Source of the DNA: SIG622 sp045596605
GTDB lineage: Bacteria > Bacillota > Clostridia > Oscillospirales > CAG-382
Direction of reading: 5' to 3'
NCBI GenBank assembly: GCA_045596605.1
Contig: JAZOCR010000065.1
Location: forward strand, 1 to 12,777
DNA length: 12,777 nt
In this document: positions 1 through 8,459 of the stretch, one piece after another
Numbering within the stretch: the first letter of the stretch is position 1
Layout: the number at the start of each line of letters is the position of its first letter
Position numbers and translations under genes: made by a program
Notes under the pieces: model-generated
Databases searched by the model: none
Told to the model about the DNA's origin: nothing
The model's input: only the letters and a program-made list of their open reading frames with translations

Positions 1-4
1 CATT

Positions 5-766
5 ATGATATACGGCAACACAATGGCGTCGGTCTACGACGCACTGAACGACAGCATTGACTATGCAGCGTGGGCAGACTTTTTAATACGTATATTTGAA
101 AAATATTCAGAGCGTGACGTAAAACGTATTTGCGAAATAGCCTGCGGCACCGGCTCTATGGCAACGGAGCTGTCCCTGCGTGGATATGATGTTACAGCAT
201 CGGATATATCATTGGAAATGCTGACAGAAGCAGAATATAAATCAAGAAAAGCGGGCGCAGAGGTAAGGTACGTTTCGTCAGATATGAGAAGCTTTTCCCT
301 TTACAGTCCTGCAGACGTATGCGTATGTCTTCTTGACAGTATGAATTATCTTCTTTCACCGTCGGATTTTTCCGACACGGTAAAGAGCGTATATAAAAAT
401 CTTGCAGAAGACGGACTTTTCATTTTTGATATTAATTCAAAATACAAGTTTGAAAATACCTATAGCGACAACGCCTACGTTATCGAAAACGAGAACGTGC
501 TTTGTGCATGGCAGAATTTCTATAATGCAAAAAGTAAAATCTGCGACTTTTATCTTTCTATCTTCACGCAGTGCAAAGACGGAAGATGCCTGCGCACCGA
601 CGAGCATCAGAGAGAAAGAATGTATACGCTTCGCTCGGTGAAAAAATTTCTCTCGGATTGCGGCTTTGAGCTTTGCGGGGTTTTCTCGGATTATGATTTT
701 ACCGAAGGAAACGAGGAAAAAGACGAAAGACTGTATATCGTTGCAAAAAAACTTAAAAAGGACTAA
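5..766 (+). CDS. Class I SAM-dependent methyltransferase
   Basis: This 253-residue protein looks like a small-molecule or unknown-substrate class I methyltransferase that uses S-adenosylmethionine. The glycine-rich motif I, E-I-A-C-G-T-G, sits at residues 44-50. An acidic residue follows at the end of strand 2 (D67, in TASDIS), and S-D-M at 92-94 fits the adenine-binding loop. The N-terminus (M-x-Y-x-x-x-A-x-V-Y-D-x-L) is typical of a clostridial family annotated only as 'methyltransferase domain protein'. The ATG at 5 is chosen because it keeps this conserved N-terminus. The ATG at 23 is the alternative. The ribosome binding site would lie off the left edge, so the start cannot be fully tested. 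The stop lies 4 bases before hslO, which implies co-transcription. The substrate is not predictable from sequence. Confidence 0.85.
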   Translation: MIYGNTMASVYDALNDSIDYAAWADFLIRIFEKYSERDVKRICEIACGTGSMATELSLRGYDVTASDISLEMLTEAEYKSRKAGAEVRYVSSDMRSFSLYSPADVCVCLLDSMNYLLSPSDFSDTVKSVYKNLAEDGLFIFDINSKYKFENTYSDNAYVIENENVLCAWQNFYNAKSKICDFYLSIFTQCKDGRCLRTDEHQRERMYTLRSVKKFLSDCGFELCGVFSDYDFTEGNEEKDERLYIVAKKLKKD

Positions 767-770
767 AAAT

Positions 771-1652
771 ATGAAGCAGAACACAATAACAAGAGCTATG
801 ACAAGATGCGGAAGCGCAAGAATACTTATAATAAACTCAAAGGAAATGGTAAATGACGCTATCGAAATTCACGGCCTCTCCCCCACCTGTGCTGCGGCAC
901 TGGGAAGAACGCTTACTGCGGCGTCACTTATCGGAGTAATGCTTAAAAACAAAACCGACAGTGCAACGCTTACCTTTGACGGAGACGGTGTGTGCGGAAA
1001 GCTTATTGCCACAAGCGACTATTACGGAAACGTCAAGGGCTGTGCAGAGAACCCCACTGCAGACCTTCCTGTAAATGCGAAAGGCAAGCTTGACGTTGCA
1101 GGCGCTGTAGGTAAGGGAAATATGTATATTATCCGTGACTGCGGCGAGGGTGAGCCTTACGTTGGTATGATACCGATAGTTTCCGGCGAAATTGCCGAGG
1201 ATATTACCGAATACTATGCAAGAAGCGAGCAGATTCCGACGGTCTGCGCTCTCGGTGTTCTTATCGGCACAGATTACAAGTGCATCGGTGCAGGCGGAGT
1301 TATGATTCAGCTGCTGCCGGGTGCGGAGGATGAGTTTATAGACAGACTTATGGAGCGTGTGCCTTGTCTTTCAAACGTATCCCATATGTTCAGCGAGGGC
1401 AAGAGCAACACAGAGCTTCTTTCTGAAATAATGGGCGACATTGAAATTGATATTTTCGATGAAATAGACTGCTCATACCACTGCGATTGCACGGAAGAAA
1501 GAGTGGAACGTGCCCTTATTTCCCTCGGCAAAGGTGAGCTTGAAAGCATTATAAACGAAGCAAAGCCTATCGAGGTAGGCTGTCAGTTCTGCGGTAAAAA
1601 GTACGTTTTTGACACAGGGCATATGAAAAAGCTTTACGAAAACGCAAAATAA
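771..1652 (+). CDS. hslO: Hsp33 redox-regulated chaperone
   Basis: The 293-residue product is Hsp33, a cytosolic holdase chaperone activated by oxidative disulfide formation that releases a bound zinc. The C-terminal zinc centre is complete: C238-x-C240, a 30-residue spacer, then C271-x-x-C274, matching the family pattern CxC...CxxC. The N-terminal domain carries recognisable Hsp33 blocks, including GLSPTCAAALGR near residues 35-46 and GAGGVMIQLLPGA near 173-185. The ATG at 771 is chosen because AAGGA at 758-762 lies 8 bases upstream and Hsp33 proteins begin close to this point. The frame stays open further upstream, but that stretch overlaps the methyltransferase and shows no Hsp33 similarity. 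The length is normal for the family. Translation may be coupled to the methyltransferase, whose stop is 4 bases away. Confidence 0.96.
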   Translation: MKQNTITRAMTRCGSARILIINSKEMVNDAIEIHGLSPTCAAALGRTLTAASLIGVMLKNKTDSATLTFDGDGVCGKLIATSDYYGNVKGCAENPTADLPVNAKGKLDVAGAVGKGNMYIIRDCGEGEPYVGMIPIVSGEIAEDITEYYARSEQIPTVCALGVLIGTDYKCIGAGGVMIQLLPGAEDEFIDRLMERVPCLSNVSHMFSEGKSNTELLSEIMGDIEIDIFDEIDCSYHCDCTEERVERALISLGKGELESIINEAKPIEVGCQFCGKKYVFDTGHMKKLYENAK

Positions 1653-1679
1653 ACGAGCTTTATATCTATACGGAGAAAT

Positions 1680-3104
1680 ATGAAAAAGTATACTGATTTT
1701 AATTATAACGACATAAACGCACAGCGGGGACTTGCAAATGAGCTTTTCAAAATTGCAAGTGACAAGGAAAAGTGCCTTGGCAGAAAGCTTCGTGCCTGCG
1801 TTCAGACCTTTGGTTGTCAGCAAAATGAAGCGGACAGCGAAAAGTTGCTCGGCTGGGCGATAGCGTGCGGATATGAGAAATGCGAAAATATTGAAGACGC
1901 AGACCTTATAGTTTTTAATACCTGTGCGGTGCGTGAGCACGCAGAGCTGAGAGCCCTGTCAAAGACGGGACAGCTAAAGCATCTCAAGGAAAAAAATCCT
2001 GAGCTTATCATCGGTCTCTGGGGCTGTATGGTAGCGCAGGAGCACAGAAAAAACGCCATAAAGCACAGCTATCCTTACGTTGATTTTGTTGCTGGAACGA
2101 ATATGCTTCACAGATTTCCGGAAATACTGTATGACGTAGTCACCTCAAAGCGCAGAAGATACTATGTTGACACCGAAGACTATTCCGTTGTAGAGGGCAC
2201 AGTCGCAGAGCGTGACAGCAGCTTCCGTGCCTGGGTTTCGGTTATGTACGGCTGTAACAATTTCTGCACCTACTGCGTTGTACCCTACGTTCGTGGAAGA
2301 GAACGCAGCAGAAGCCCGAAGGCAATACTTGACGAAGTCAGAGAGCTTGTAAATAAAGGCTACAAGGAAATTACGCTCCTTGGTCAGAACGTAAACTCCT
2401 ACGGCAAGACACTTCCTGAAGATGAGCGCATAAGCTTTGCACAGCTTCTTTCAGAGATATGCAAAATCGAGGGTGACTTCCTTGTTCGTTTTATGACCTC
2501 TCATCCTAAGGATGCTTCCGACGAGCTGATAGCGGTTATGGCGGAAAACCCCAAAATTGCACGGCACTTTCATCTGCCAATGCAGTCGGGAAGCAGTGAA
2601 GTTCTAAGGGCTATGAACAGGCATTACGACAGAGAGCGATATTTTGAGGTTGCAAGAAAAATAAAAGAGGCTATGCCGGATATTACTCTGACTACAGATA
2701 TAATCGTAGGCTTCCCGGGAGAAACCGAGAAGCAGTTTGAGGATACGCTGAGTGCAGTTCGTGAGGTTGGCTTTGACTCGATATACGCCTTTATCTTCTC
2801 GCCGAGAAACGGAACACCGGCGGCACAGATGCCGGACCCCACCTCAAAGGAAGAAAAGAGCGCAAGATTTTCACGGCTTCTCGCACTTGAGTCGGAGGTC
2901 AACGCAGAGCTTGGCAAAAAGCTTGTAGGACGTGAACTGAGGATTCTTGTGGACACACACCCTGATGCTGAGGGTAACTGCTCAGGCAGAAACAGTGGAA
3001 ACAAAATAATAAAATTCAAATCAAGTAAGGACTTTTACGGTCAGTATATAAACGTGCGTGTAATATGCGCCGAGGGCGCAAGCATATACGCTGAAATAAT
3101 ATGA
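1680..3104 (+). CDS. miaB: tRNA-2-methylthio-N6-dimethylallyladenosine synthase MiaB
   Basis: The 474-residue protein is a radical-SAM methylthiotransferase that adds a 2-methylthio group to i6A37 next to the anticodon of tRNAs reading UNN codons. Three parts are visible. The N-terminal UPF0004 domain has C46 (TFGCQQNEAD), C82 (NTCAVRE) and C116 (GCMVAQE), which in the family bind the auxiliary [4Fe-4S] cluster. The radical-SAM motif is C192-x3-C196-x2-C199 (GCNNFCTYC, followed by VPYVRGRERSR). A C-terminal TRAM RNA-binding domain covers about 405-470. The GRERSR segment and NTCAVRE favour MiaB over MtaB or RimO. GGAG at 1672-1675 precedes the ATG by 4 bases. The YlbF/YmcA-family gene directly follows, an arrangement also known in Bacillus. 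The dimethylallyl transferase gene miaA is not in this window. Confidence 0.96.
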   Translation: MKKYTDFNYNDINAQRGLANELFKIASDKEKCLGRKLRACVQTFGCQQNEADSEKLLGWAIACGYEKCENIEDADLIVFNTCAVREHAELRALSKTGQLKHLKEKNPELIIGLWGCMVAQEHRKNAIKHSYPYVDFVAGTNMLHRFPEILYDVVTSKRRRYYVDTEDYSVVEGTVAERDSSFRAWVSVMYGCNNFCTYCVVPYVRGRERSRSPKAILDEVRELVNKGYKEITLLGQNVNSYGKTLPEDERISFAQLLSEICKIEGDFLVRFMTSHPKDASDELIAVMAENPKIARHFHLPMQSGSSEVLRAMNRHYDRERYFEVARKIKEAMPDITLTTDIIVGFPGETEKQFEDTLSAVREVGFDSIYAFIFSPRNGTPAAQMPDPTSKEEKSARFSRLLALESEVNAELGKKLVGRELRILVDTHPDAEGNCSGRNSGNKIIKFKSSKDFYGQYINVRVICAEGASIYAEII

Positions 3105-3135
3105 TTTTAAAGATAAGAAAGGTAAGGATAAAAAC

Positions 3136-3546
3136 ATGACAGAACTACAAATAGTTGCACTTGCAAAGCAGCTCGGAAAAGAGCTTCAGGAATGCGAAAA
3201 ATTCAAGGAATATATGGCGGCAAAAAAGGATTTTCTTGAAAACGACGAGCTTAAGACAAAGCTCAGCGAATTCAAAGTACAAAAAGCACTTCTCGACAAG
3301 CAGGCAGAGCTGGAAAACGCCGACGAGGTAGTTATAGATGCAATAGGCGCAAGAGCAGAGCTTCTTTACAGAGAGATAAACGAAAACCCGGTATTTGTCA
3401 GATTTCAGAATGCAGAGCAGGAATTTAATATGCTTCTCGGTGCGGTAAATACCACTATCGGCTCCTTCCTTAAAGACCCCGACGAAGTATCCGCAAGCGG
3501 CTCATGCTCCGGAAACTGCTCCTCTTGCAAGGGCTGCAGTCACTAA
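3136..3546 (+). CDS. YlbF/YmcA-family (RicA/RicF-like) protein with Cys cluster tail
   Basis: This 136-residue, highly charged and mostly helical protein matches the YlbF/YmcA family. In Bacillus, family members form the RicA-RicF-RicT (YmcA-YlbF-YaaT) complex that carries [4Fe-4S] clusters and affects RNase Y-dependent mRNA processing and developmental decisions. Helices of the family core run from about 3 to 112 and include an N-terminal LAKQLGKELQE segment and a later F-x-x-A-E-Q-E-F-N block. The tail contains C124-x3-C128-x2-C131-x2-C134 in a Ser/Gly-rich setting, only two residues from the end, which could ligate a metal cluster. AAGGA at 3124-3128 lies 7 bases before the ATG. Its position between miaB and mutS matches Bacillus ymcA (ricA), but sequence alone cannot separate the RicA-like from the RicF-like paralogue here. 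Confidence 0.85.
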   Translation: MTELQIVALAKQLGKELQECEKFKEYMAAKKDFLENDELKTKLSEFKVQKALLDKQAELENADEVVIDAIGARAELLYREINENPVFVRFQNAEQEFNMLLGAVNTTIGSFLKDPDEVSASGSCSGNCSSCKGCSH

Positions 3547-3563
3547 AAGACTTTAAAGGCAAT

Positions 3564-3584
3564 TTTCCGACAAGAGATCGGAAA
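3564..3584 (+). other. Inverted repeat in the mutS leader
   Basis: TTTCCGA (3564-3570) and TCGGAAA (3578-3584) form a perfect 7-bp stem with a 7-base loop, plus one possible U-G pair outside it. It lies in the 52-base gap before mutS and ends 2 bases before the AAGG ribosome binding site at 3587-3590. No T-run follows, so it is not an ordinary intrinsic terminator. It could be an mRNA processing or translation-modulating hairpin, or chance. Confidence 0.4.
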
Positions 3585-3598
3585 GAAAGGATAAGAAA

Positions 3599-6190
3599 AT
3601 GCCCTACACGCCAATGATGCTTCAGTATTTTGAAGTAAAGGATCAATACAAAGACCATATACTGTTTTACCGTCTCGGAGATTTTTACGAGATGTTCTTC
3701 GACGACGCAAAAACCGCCTCCCGTGAGCTCGAGCTGACGCTTACGGGCCGTGACTGCGGCATGGAGGAGCGTGCTCCGATGTGCGGCGTGCCTTATCACA
3801 GTGCGGAGGGCTACATCGCAAAGCTCGTGGGCAGAGGCTACAAGGTGGCAATATGCGAGCAGATGGAAGACCCGTCAAGTGCAAAGGGCATCGTAAAGCG
3901 TGACGTTGTAAGAATAATAACTCCCGGAACAGTTACTGAGGGAAGCCTTCTTCTTGACAGCAAAAACAACTATCTTTGTGCAATGTATATCGAGGGCTCA
4001 CGTGCGGGATTTGCAGTTGCGGATATTTCAACCGCTGACGTATATGCAACCGACTTTTCCGAGGGCGACATTATAAACAAGCTCACTAGCGAGCTTGCCG
4101 TATATTCCCCTGCCGAGATAATCACTAATATAGGCGAAGAGAATCTCGATGAGATGAGTGATTATATAAGAGGACGTCTTGGTGCATATCTTGCAGCAGG
4201 CGACACCGAGCGTTTTTCAAAGGGACTTGATCTTCTCACAAAGCAGTTTGGTGACGATTATCTTGCGACATACGGCATTTCTCCCGAATCCCCCGCCCTT
4301 ATTGCGCTTTCCGCACTTCTTGACTATCTTACGGAAACTCAGAAAAAGGATATCTCAAATATACAGAAATTAAACTACTACAACAACGAGCAATTTCTTG
4401 CAATTGACGTAAACACAAGACGAAATCTTGAGCTTTGTGAGGCTATGCGCACAAGAGAAAAAAGAGGTACACTCCTCTGGGTTCTTGATAAAACAAAAAC
4501 GGCTATGGGCTCAAGACTTCTTCGTAAATGGGTTGAACAGCCTCTTGTGTCGGTGAACAGAATAACGGCACGCCAGCAAGCGGTGAAGGAGCTTTATTCA
4601 AGCTTTATTGCAAAGGAAGAGCTTCAGCTTGAGCTTTCCGGCATAAACGACATTGAAAGACTTCTCACAAAAATAGTTTACGGCACAGCAAACGGCAGAG
4701 ACCTGCAGTCCCTTATGAATACCTGCGAGCACCTGCCGAGAATCCGTGAGCTTCTTGCAGAATTTTCCTGCCCGGAGCTTTTAGAGCTTTACAATGATAT
4801 GGACGAGCTTTCTGATATAAGAGAAGAAATAAATGCGGCAATTGACGATAATCCTCCATTTTCCGTTCGTGAGGGCGGCATCATCCGCAAGGGCTATAAC
4901 GCCCAGGTTGATGAGCTTCGTGAAATAATGGACGAGGGAAAAAGCTGGATTCCCAAAATCGAATCGGTGGAAAAGGAAGCCACCGGCATAAAGAACCTTA
5001 AAATCGGATACAACCGTGTTTTCGGATATTATATAGAGGTTACAAAGTCTTATATTGACCTTGTGCCCGACAGATACATAAGAAAGCAGACTCTGACGGG
5101 CTGCGAAAGATACATAACCCAGGAGCTCAAGGATATGGAGGCACGTGTAATAGGTGCTCAGGATAAAATCGTGGCGCTTGAATACGAGCTTTTCGTAAAG
5201 CTTTGCGGCTTTATTTCCTCAAAGGTAACAAGAATACAGAAAACTGCTTCACTTCTTGCACGTCTTGACGCCTATGTATCCCTTGCAGACGTTGCAAGCA
5301 AAAACAACTACGTATGCCCCGAGGTAGATTACTCGGACAAGCTTGACATAAAGGGCGGAAGACACCCTATAGTTGAAAAGTTTTTGTCCGGCACGCAGAT
5401 GTTCGTGCCAAACGACACCTATCTTGACGAAAACAGACGCATTATGCTTATTACCGGACCTAATATGGCGGGTAAGTCCACCTATATGCGACAGAATGCT
5501 CTTATAGTTATAATGGCGCAGATAGGGTCGTTTGTTCCTTGTGAGAGTGCGAGAATAGGCATTGTGGATAAGGTATTTACAAGAGTAGGTGCAAGCGACG
5601 ACCTGGCATCAGGACAGTCCACCTTTATGCTTGAAATGAATGAGGTTGCGTATATTCTTAAAAACGCAACCAAAAAGAGCTTTATAATATACGATGAAAT
5701 CGGCAGAGGTACTTCCACCTACGATGGTATGAGTATCGCAAGAGCAATTGCCGAATATACCGCAGGCAAAAAAATCGGTGCAAAGACAATGTTTGCAACC
5801 CACTATCACGAGCTCACAGAGCTATCTGAAAGCTTCCCTTGTATCGTCAACTATTCAATTGCCGCAAAAAAACGTGGCGACGAGCTTATATTCCTTCGCA
5901 AAATAGTTGAGGGTGCGGCAGACGACAGCTACGGTATCGAGGTTGCAAAGCTTGCAGGAGTACCGAATGACGTAATAAAGCGTGCAAAAGAAGTGCTTGA
6001 AGGGCTTGAAAACGGCAATGGCGTTCCGCTTGCAAGGGGTGCAAAAAGGCTTGAGGAGGACTCTACCCTTTCCTTTGAAGACCTTTCAAAAGACAAAATA
6101 TACAGTCTTATAAAGCATACTGACCTTGACACCCTCTCACCTATCGAAGCACTTCAGAAGCTTTACGAGCTAAAGAAATATACAACGTAA
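3599..6190 (+). CDS. mutS: DNA mismatch repair protein MutS
   Basis: The 863-residue protein is the mismatch-recognition ATPase that starts methyl-independent mismatch repair together with MutL. The mismatch-binding F-x-E motif is F29-Y-E31 in the N-terminal domain (LGDFYEMF). The C-terminal ABC-type ATPase has Walker A GPNMAGKST at 620-628, Walker B FIIYDE at 695-700 followed by IGRGTST, and the conserved His735 in FATHYHEL. The length is normal for MutS1. AAGG at 3587-3590 sits 8 bases before the ATG. Near the C-terminus STLSFE (822-827) occupies the place where Bacillus MutS has its QLSFF beta-clamp-binding motif, but the leading Gln is missing. The gene is followed 48 bases later by mutL, so both are probably made from one mRNA. 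Confidence 0.98.
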   Translation: MPYTPMMLQYFEVKDQYKDHILFYRLGDFYEMFFDDAKTASRELELTLTGRDCGMEERAPMCGVPYHSAEGYIAKLVGRGYKVAICEQMEDPSSAKGIVKRDVVRIITPGTVTEGSLLLDSKNNYLCAMYIEGSRAGFAVADISTADVYATDFSEGDIINKLTSELAVYSPAEIITNIGEENLDEMSDYIRGRLGAYLAAGDTERFSKGLDLLTKQFGDDYLATYGISPESPALIALSALLDYLTETQKKDISNIQKLNYYNNEQFLAIDVNTRRNLELCEAMRTREKRGTLLWVLDKTKTAMGSRLLRKWVEQPLVSVNRITARQQAVKELYSSFIAKEELQLELSGINDIERLLTKIVYGTANGRDLQSLMNTCEHLPRIRELLAEFSCPELLELYNDMDELSDIREEINAAIDDNPPFSVREGGIIRKGYNAQVDELREIMDEGKSWIPKIESVEKEATGIKNLKIGYNRVFGYYIEVTKSYIDLVPDRYIRKQTLTGCERYITQELKDMEARVIGAQDKIVALEYELFVKLCGFISSKVTRIQKTASLLARLDAYVSLADVASKNNYVCPEVDYSDKLDIKGGRHPIVEKFLSGTQMFVPNDTYLDENRRIMLITGPNMAGKSTYMRQNALIVIMAQIGSFVPCESARIGIVDKVFTRVGASDDLASGQSTFMLEMNEVAYILKNATKKSFIIYDEIGRGTSTYDGMSIARAIAEYTAGKKIGAKTMFATHYHELTELSESFPCIVNYSIAAKKRGDELIFLRKIVEGAADDSYGIEVAKLAGVPNDVIKRAKEVLEGLENGNGVPLARGAKRLEEDSTLSFEDLSKDKIYSLIKHTDLDTLSPIEALQKLYELKKYTT

Positions 6191-6238
6191 AACTTAAAAG
6201 AAAAATTATAAAACAAATTCCGGAAGGCAGGTGAAAAA

Positions 6239-8416
6239 ATGGGAATAATAAACGTTCTTGACAAGCATACAGCAAATCTTATTGCGGCAGGCGAGGTTGT
6301 GGAAAGACCGTCAAGTGCTATAAAGGAGCTGCTTGAAAACAGTGCCGACGCAGGTGCAACACAGATTTCCGTTGAAATAAAAAACGGAGGAAGCACATAT
6401 ATCCGTGTGAGCGACAACGGTTCGGGAATAGCACCGGAAGATGTGCCTGTGTGTATTCTCAGACACGCAACGAGTAAAATACGCACAAAAAGCGACCTTG
6501 AAGCAATATCCACGCTCGGTTTCAGAGGAGAGGCTCTTGCAGCAATTGCATCTGTAAGCCGCCTTAGGATTATGACAAAACGCAAAGAAGATAGTAGCGG
6601 CACCTATTTTGAAGCAGACTTCGGAGAAAAAAAATCCATAAGTGAAACCGGCTGTCCTGCGGGCACAACAATTATTGCTGAAAATCTTTTTGAAAACGTA
6701 CCTGCAAGAAGAAAATTTCTGCGCCGTGATGCAACCGAAACAAAGGCGGTATGCGCAGTAGTGGAAAAATTTGCGCTATCAAAGCCGGATATTGCGGTAA
6801 CTCTTATAGCAGACGGAGGTATAAAACTTAAAACTCCCGGTGACGGAAAGCTTAAAAGCTGTATTTACGCTTGCCTTGGCAGGGATTTCACAGACCATAT
6901 GCTTCCGGTTGGCTACAGCTTCTCCGGCGTTGAGGTTTCCGGCTTTATCGGAAAACCGGAAATTGCAAGACCCAACAGAAACCTGCAGAACTTTTTTATA
7001 AATGAACGATACATAAAATCAGGTACAATGACGGCAGGTCTTGAGGAAGGTTTCAAAAGCTTCTGCCCTATCGGAAAATTCCCTGCCTGCGTGCTTTTTA
7101 TAAAAATTGACTATAGAGCAGTAGATATAAACATTCACCCGGCAAAGCTTGAAGTGAAATTCTCTGATGAACGACCGGTGTTTGAAGCGGTAATGTACGC
7201 TGTAAGAAACTCCCTTTCAAGAGGAATGTCTTCTTTTCTTCCCGGTGAGGAAGCGGATTTTGGAAGATACACACCGCCAAAGCCTACACGCTCCCCCGAC
7301 GATATAAAGACGGGATTTGGAAGCACTGTCATAAGCGGTGCTGAAAATGAAAGCCGCATTTTTGATGCAGCCTTGCAAAAATCACCGGAATTTATCAGCG
7401 ACAAGGGCAAGATTTCCGTTCCAAGCCCTGACAGTATAGAGCTTGTTTATGGAAAACAAAGTGGCAATACCCCTGGCGAGAAAAACTTTGATTACAGTAT
7501 GCCTGACTATGCAGTGGTGCAAAAGGAAAGCAGCGAAATCAAAGAGGCTGAAAAAGAAGCTACAAAAGAAATTATAAAAGAAGATACAATATCAGCACAG
7601 AGCGAAAGCCGGAAAACCATTAGCTTTACGCCTAAGCTGAATATCGATACAGATAATAATACACCTCAAAGCTCTGACGAGAAACTGCCAAAAACGGCGA
7701 CTGCCGAGAACGACACTGCAGTAAAGTACTCTCCCGAGGAAATTTCACTGTTTCAGAGTATGCCCAAGGAGGCACAAAAAGCTCCTGATGCTCCCTTCTC
7801 ACAAAACGCAGACAGCGATATATCCGATGAGCTTCTAAAGCGGGTAAAGCAAGGTGTTACAGTTATAGGCGAGGCTTTTAATTCCTATATACTCGTAGAA
7901 CGTGACGGCACACTGTACGTAATAGACAAGCACGCCGCCCACGAAAGAATTATATACGAAGCTCTGAAAAAAGGAAAAAAAGACGGCGGCACCCAGCTGT
8001 TACTTATTCCTATATCCGTAAGCCTTACCTCTGAAGAAGCAATAGCACTTACTGAAAACGGTGAATACCTTGAAAGAATAGGCTACGTTTTTGAGGAATT
8101 TGGGACAAATACATATCTTCTTCGTGGAGTACCGTCGGAAATTGATATGTCTATAGCCGAGGAAACCTTCATTTTCCTTGCAGGACAGATAGCAAAATCC
8201 GGAGGCAGAGCAATAGGCGATATTTTCGACAGAGCACTGTATACTGCGGCGTGCAAGGCGGCGGTAAAGGCAGGCACGAAAACCTCAAAGCTCTCCTCTA
8301 CAATGATTGCAGACATTCTCTTTTCAAACGAGGCAGTGCTTTACTGTCCCCACGGACGTCCGGTAATTCTTGAATTTTCAAAAACAAAGCTTGATAAAAT
8401 GTTCTCAAGAACATAA
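6239..8416 (+). CDS. mutL: DNA mismatch repair endonuclease MutL
   Basis: The 725-residue protein couples MutS mismatch detection to strand incision. The N-terminal GHKL ATPase has E30...N34 (ELLENSADAG), DNGSGI at 59-64 and GFRGEAL at 94-100. A long, charged, low-complexity linker spans about 345-530, and probably makes the protein longer than Bacillus MutL. The C-terminal domain carries the metal-binding endonuclease motif DKHAAHERIIYE at 563-574 (usually DQHA-x2-E-x4-E, so Gln is replaced by Lys), QLLLIP at 586-591 matching the Q-x-h-x-h-P beta-clamp motif of nicking MutL proteins, ACKAAVKA at 671-678 and CPHGRP at 703-708. Together these indicate the MutH-independent, endonuclease-type MutL. 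AGGTG at 6229-6233 lies 5 bases before the ATG. Confidence 0.97.
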   Translation: MGIINVLDKHTANLIAAGEVVERPSSAIKELLENSADAGATQISVEIKNGGSTYIRVSDNGSGIAPEDVPVCILRHATSKIRTKSDLEAISTLGFRGEALAAIASVSRLRIMTKRKEDSSGTYFEADFGEKKSISETGCPAGTTIIAENLFENVPARRKFLRRDATETKAVCAVVEKFALSKPDIAVTLIADGGIKLKTPGDGKLKSCIYACLGRDFTDHMLPVGYSFSGVEVSGFIGKPEIARPNRNLQNFFINERYIKSGTMTAGLEEGFKSFCPIGKFPACVLFIKIDYRAVDINIHPAKLEVKFSDERPVFEAVMYAVRNSLSRGMSSFLPGEEADFGRYTPPKPTRSPDDIKTGFGSTVISGAENESRIFDAALQKSPEFISDKGKISVPSPDSIELVYGKQSGNTPGEKNFDYSMPDYAVVQKESSEIKEAEKEATKEIIKEDTISAQSESRKTISFTPKLNIDTDNNTPQSSDEKLPKTATAENDTAVKYSPEEISLFQSMPKEAQKAPDAPFSQNADSDISDELLKRVKQGVTVIGEAFNSYILVERDGTLYVIDKHAAHERIIYEALKKGKKDGGTQLLLIPISVSLTSEEAIALTENGEYLERIGYVFEEFGTNTYLLRGVPSEIDMSIAEETFIFLAGQIAKSGGRAIGDIFDRALYTAACKAAVKAGTKTSKLSSTMIADILFSNEAVLYCPHGRPVILEFSKTKLDKMFSRT

Positions 8417-8459
8417 TTTATATAACAACCAATAAAGATAAAGCAAAGGAAACTAAAAT

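Noticed and set aside
666..770. Upstream extension of the hslO frame
   Set aside because: It overlaps the 3' end of the methyltransferase, shows no Hsp33 similarity, and a good Shine-Dalgarno precedes the ATG at 771.
437..784. Minus-strand open frame across the methyltransferase
   Set aside because: It lies almost entirely opposite a real gene, is Phe/Ile-rich as expected from the reverse of an AT-rich coding strand, and has no start signal.
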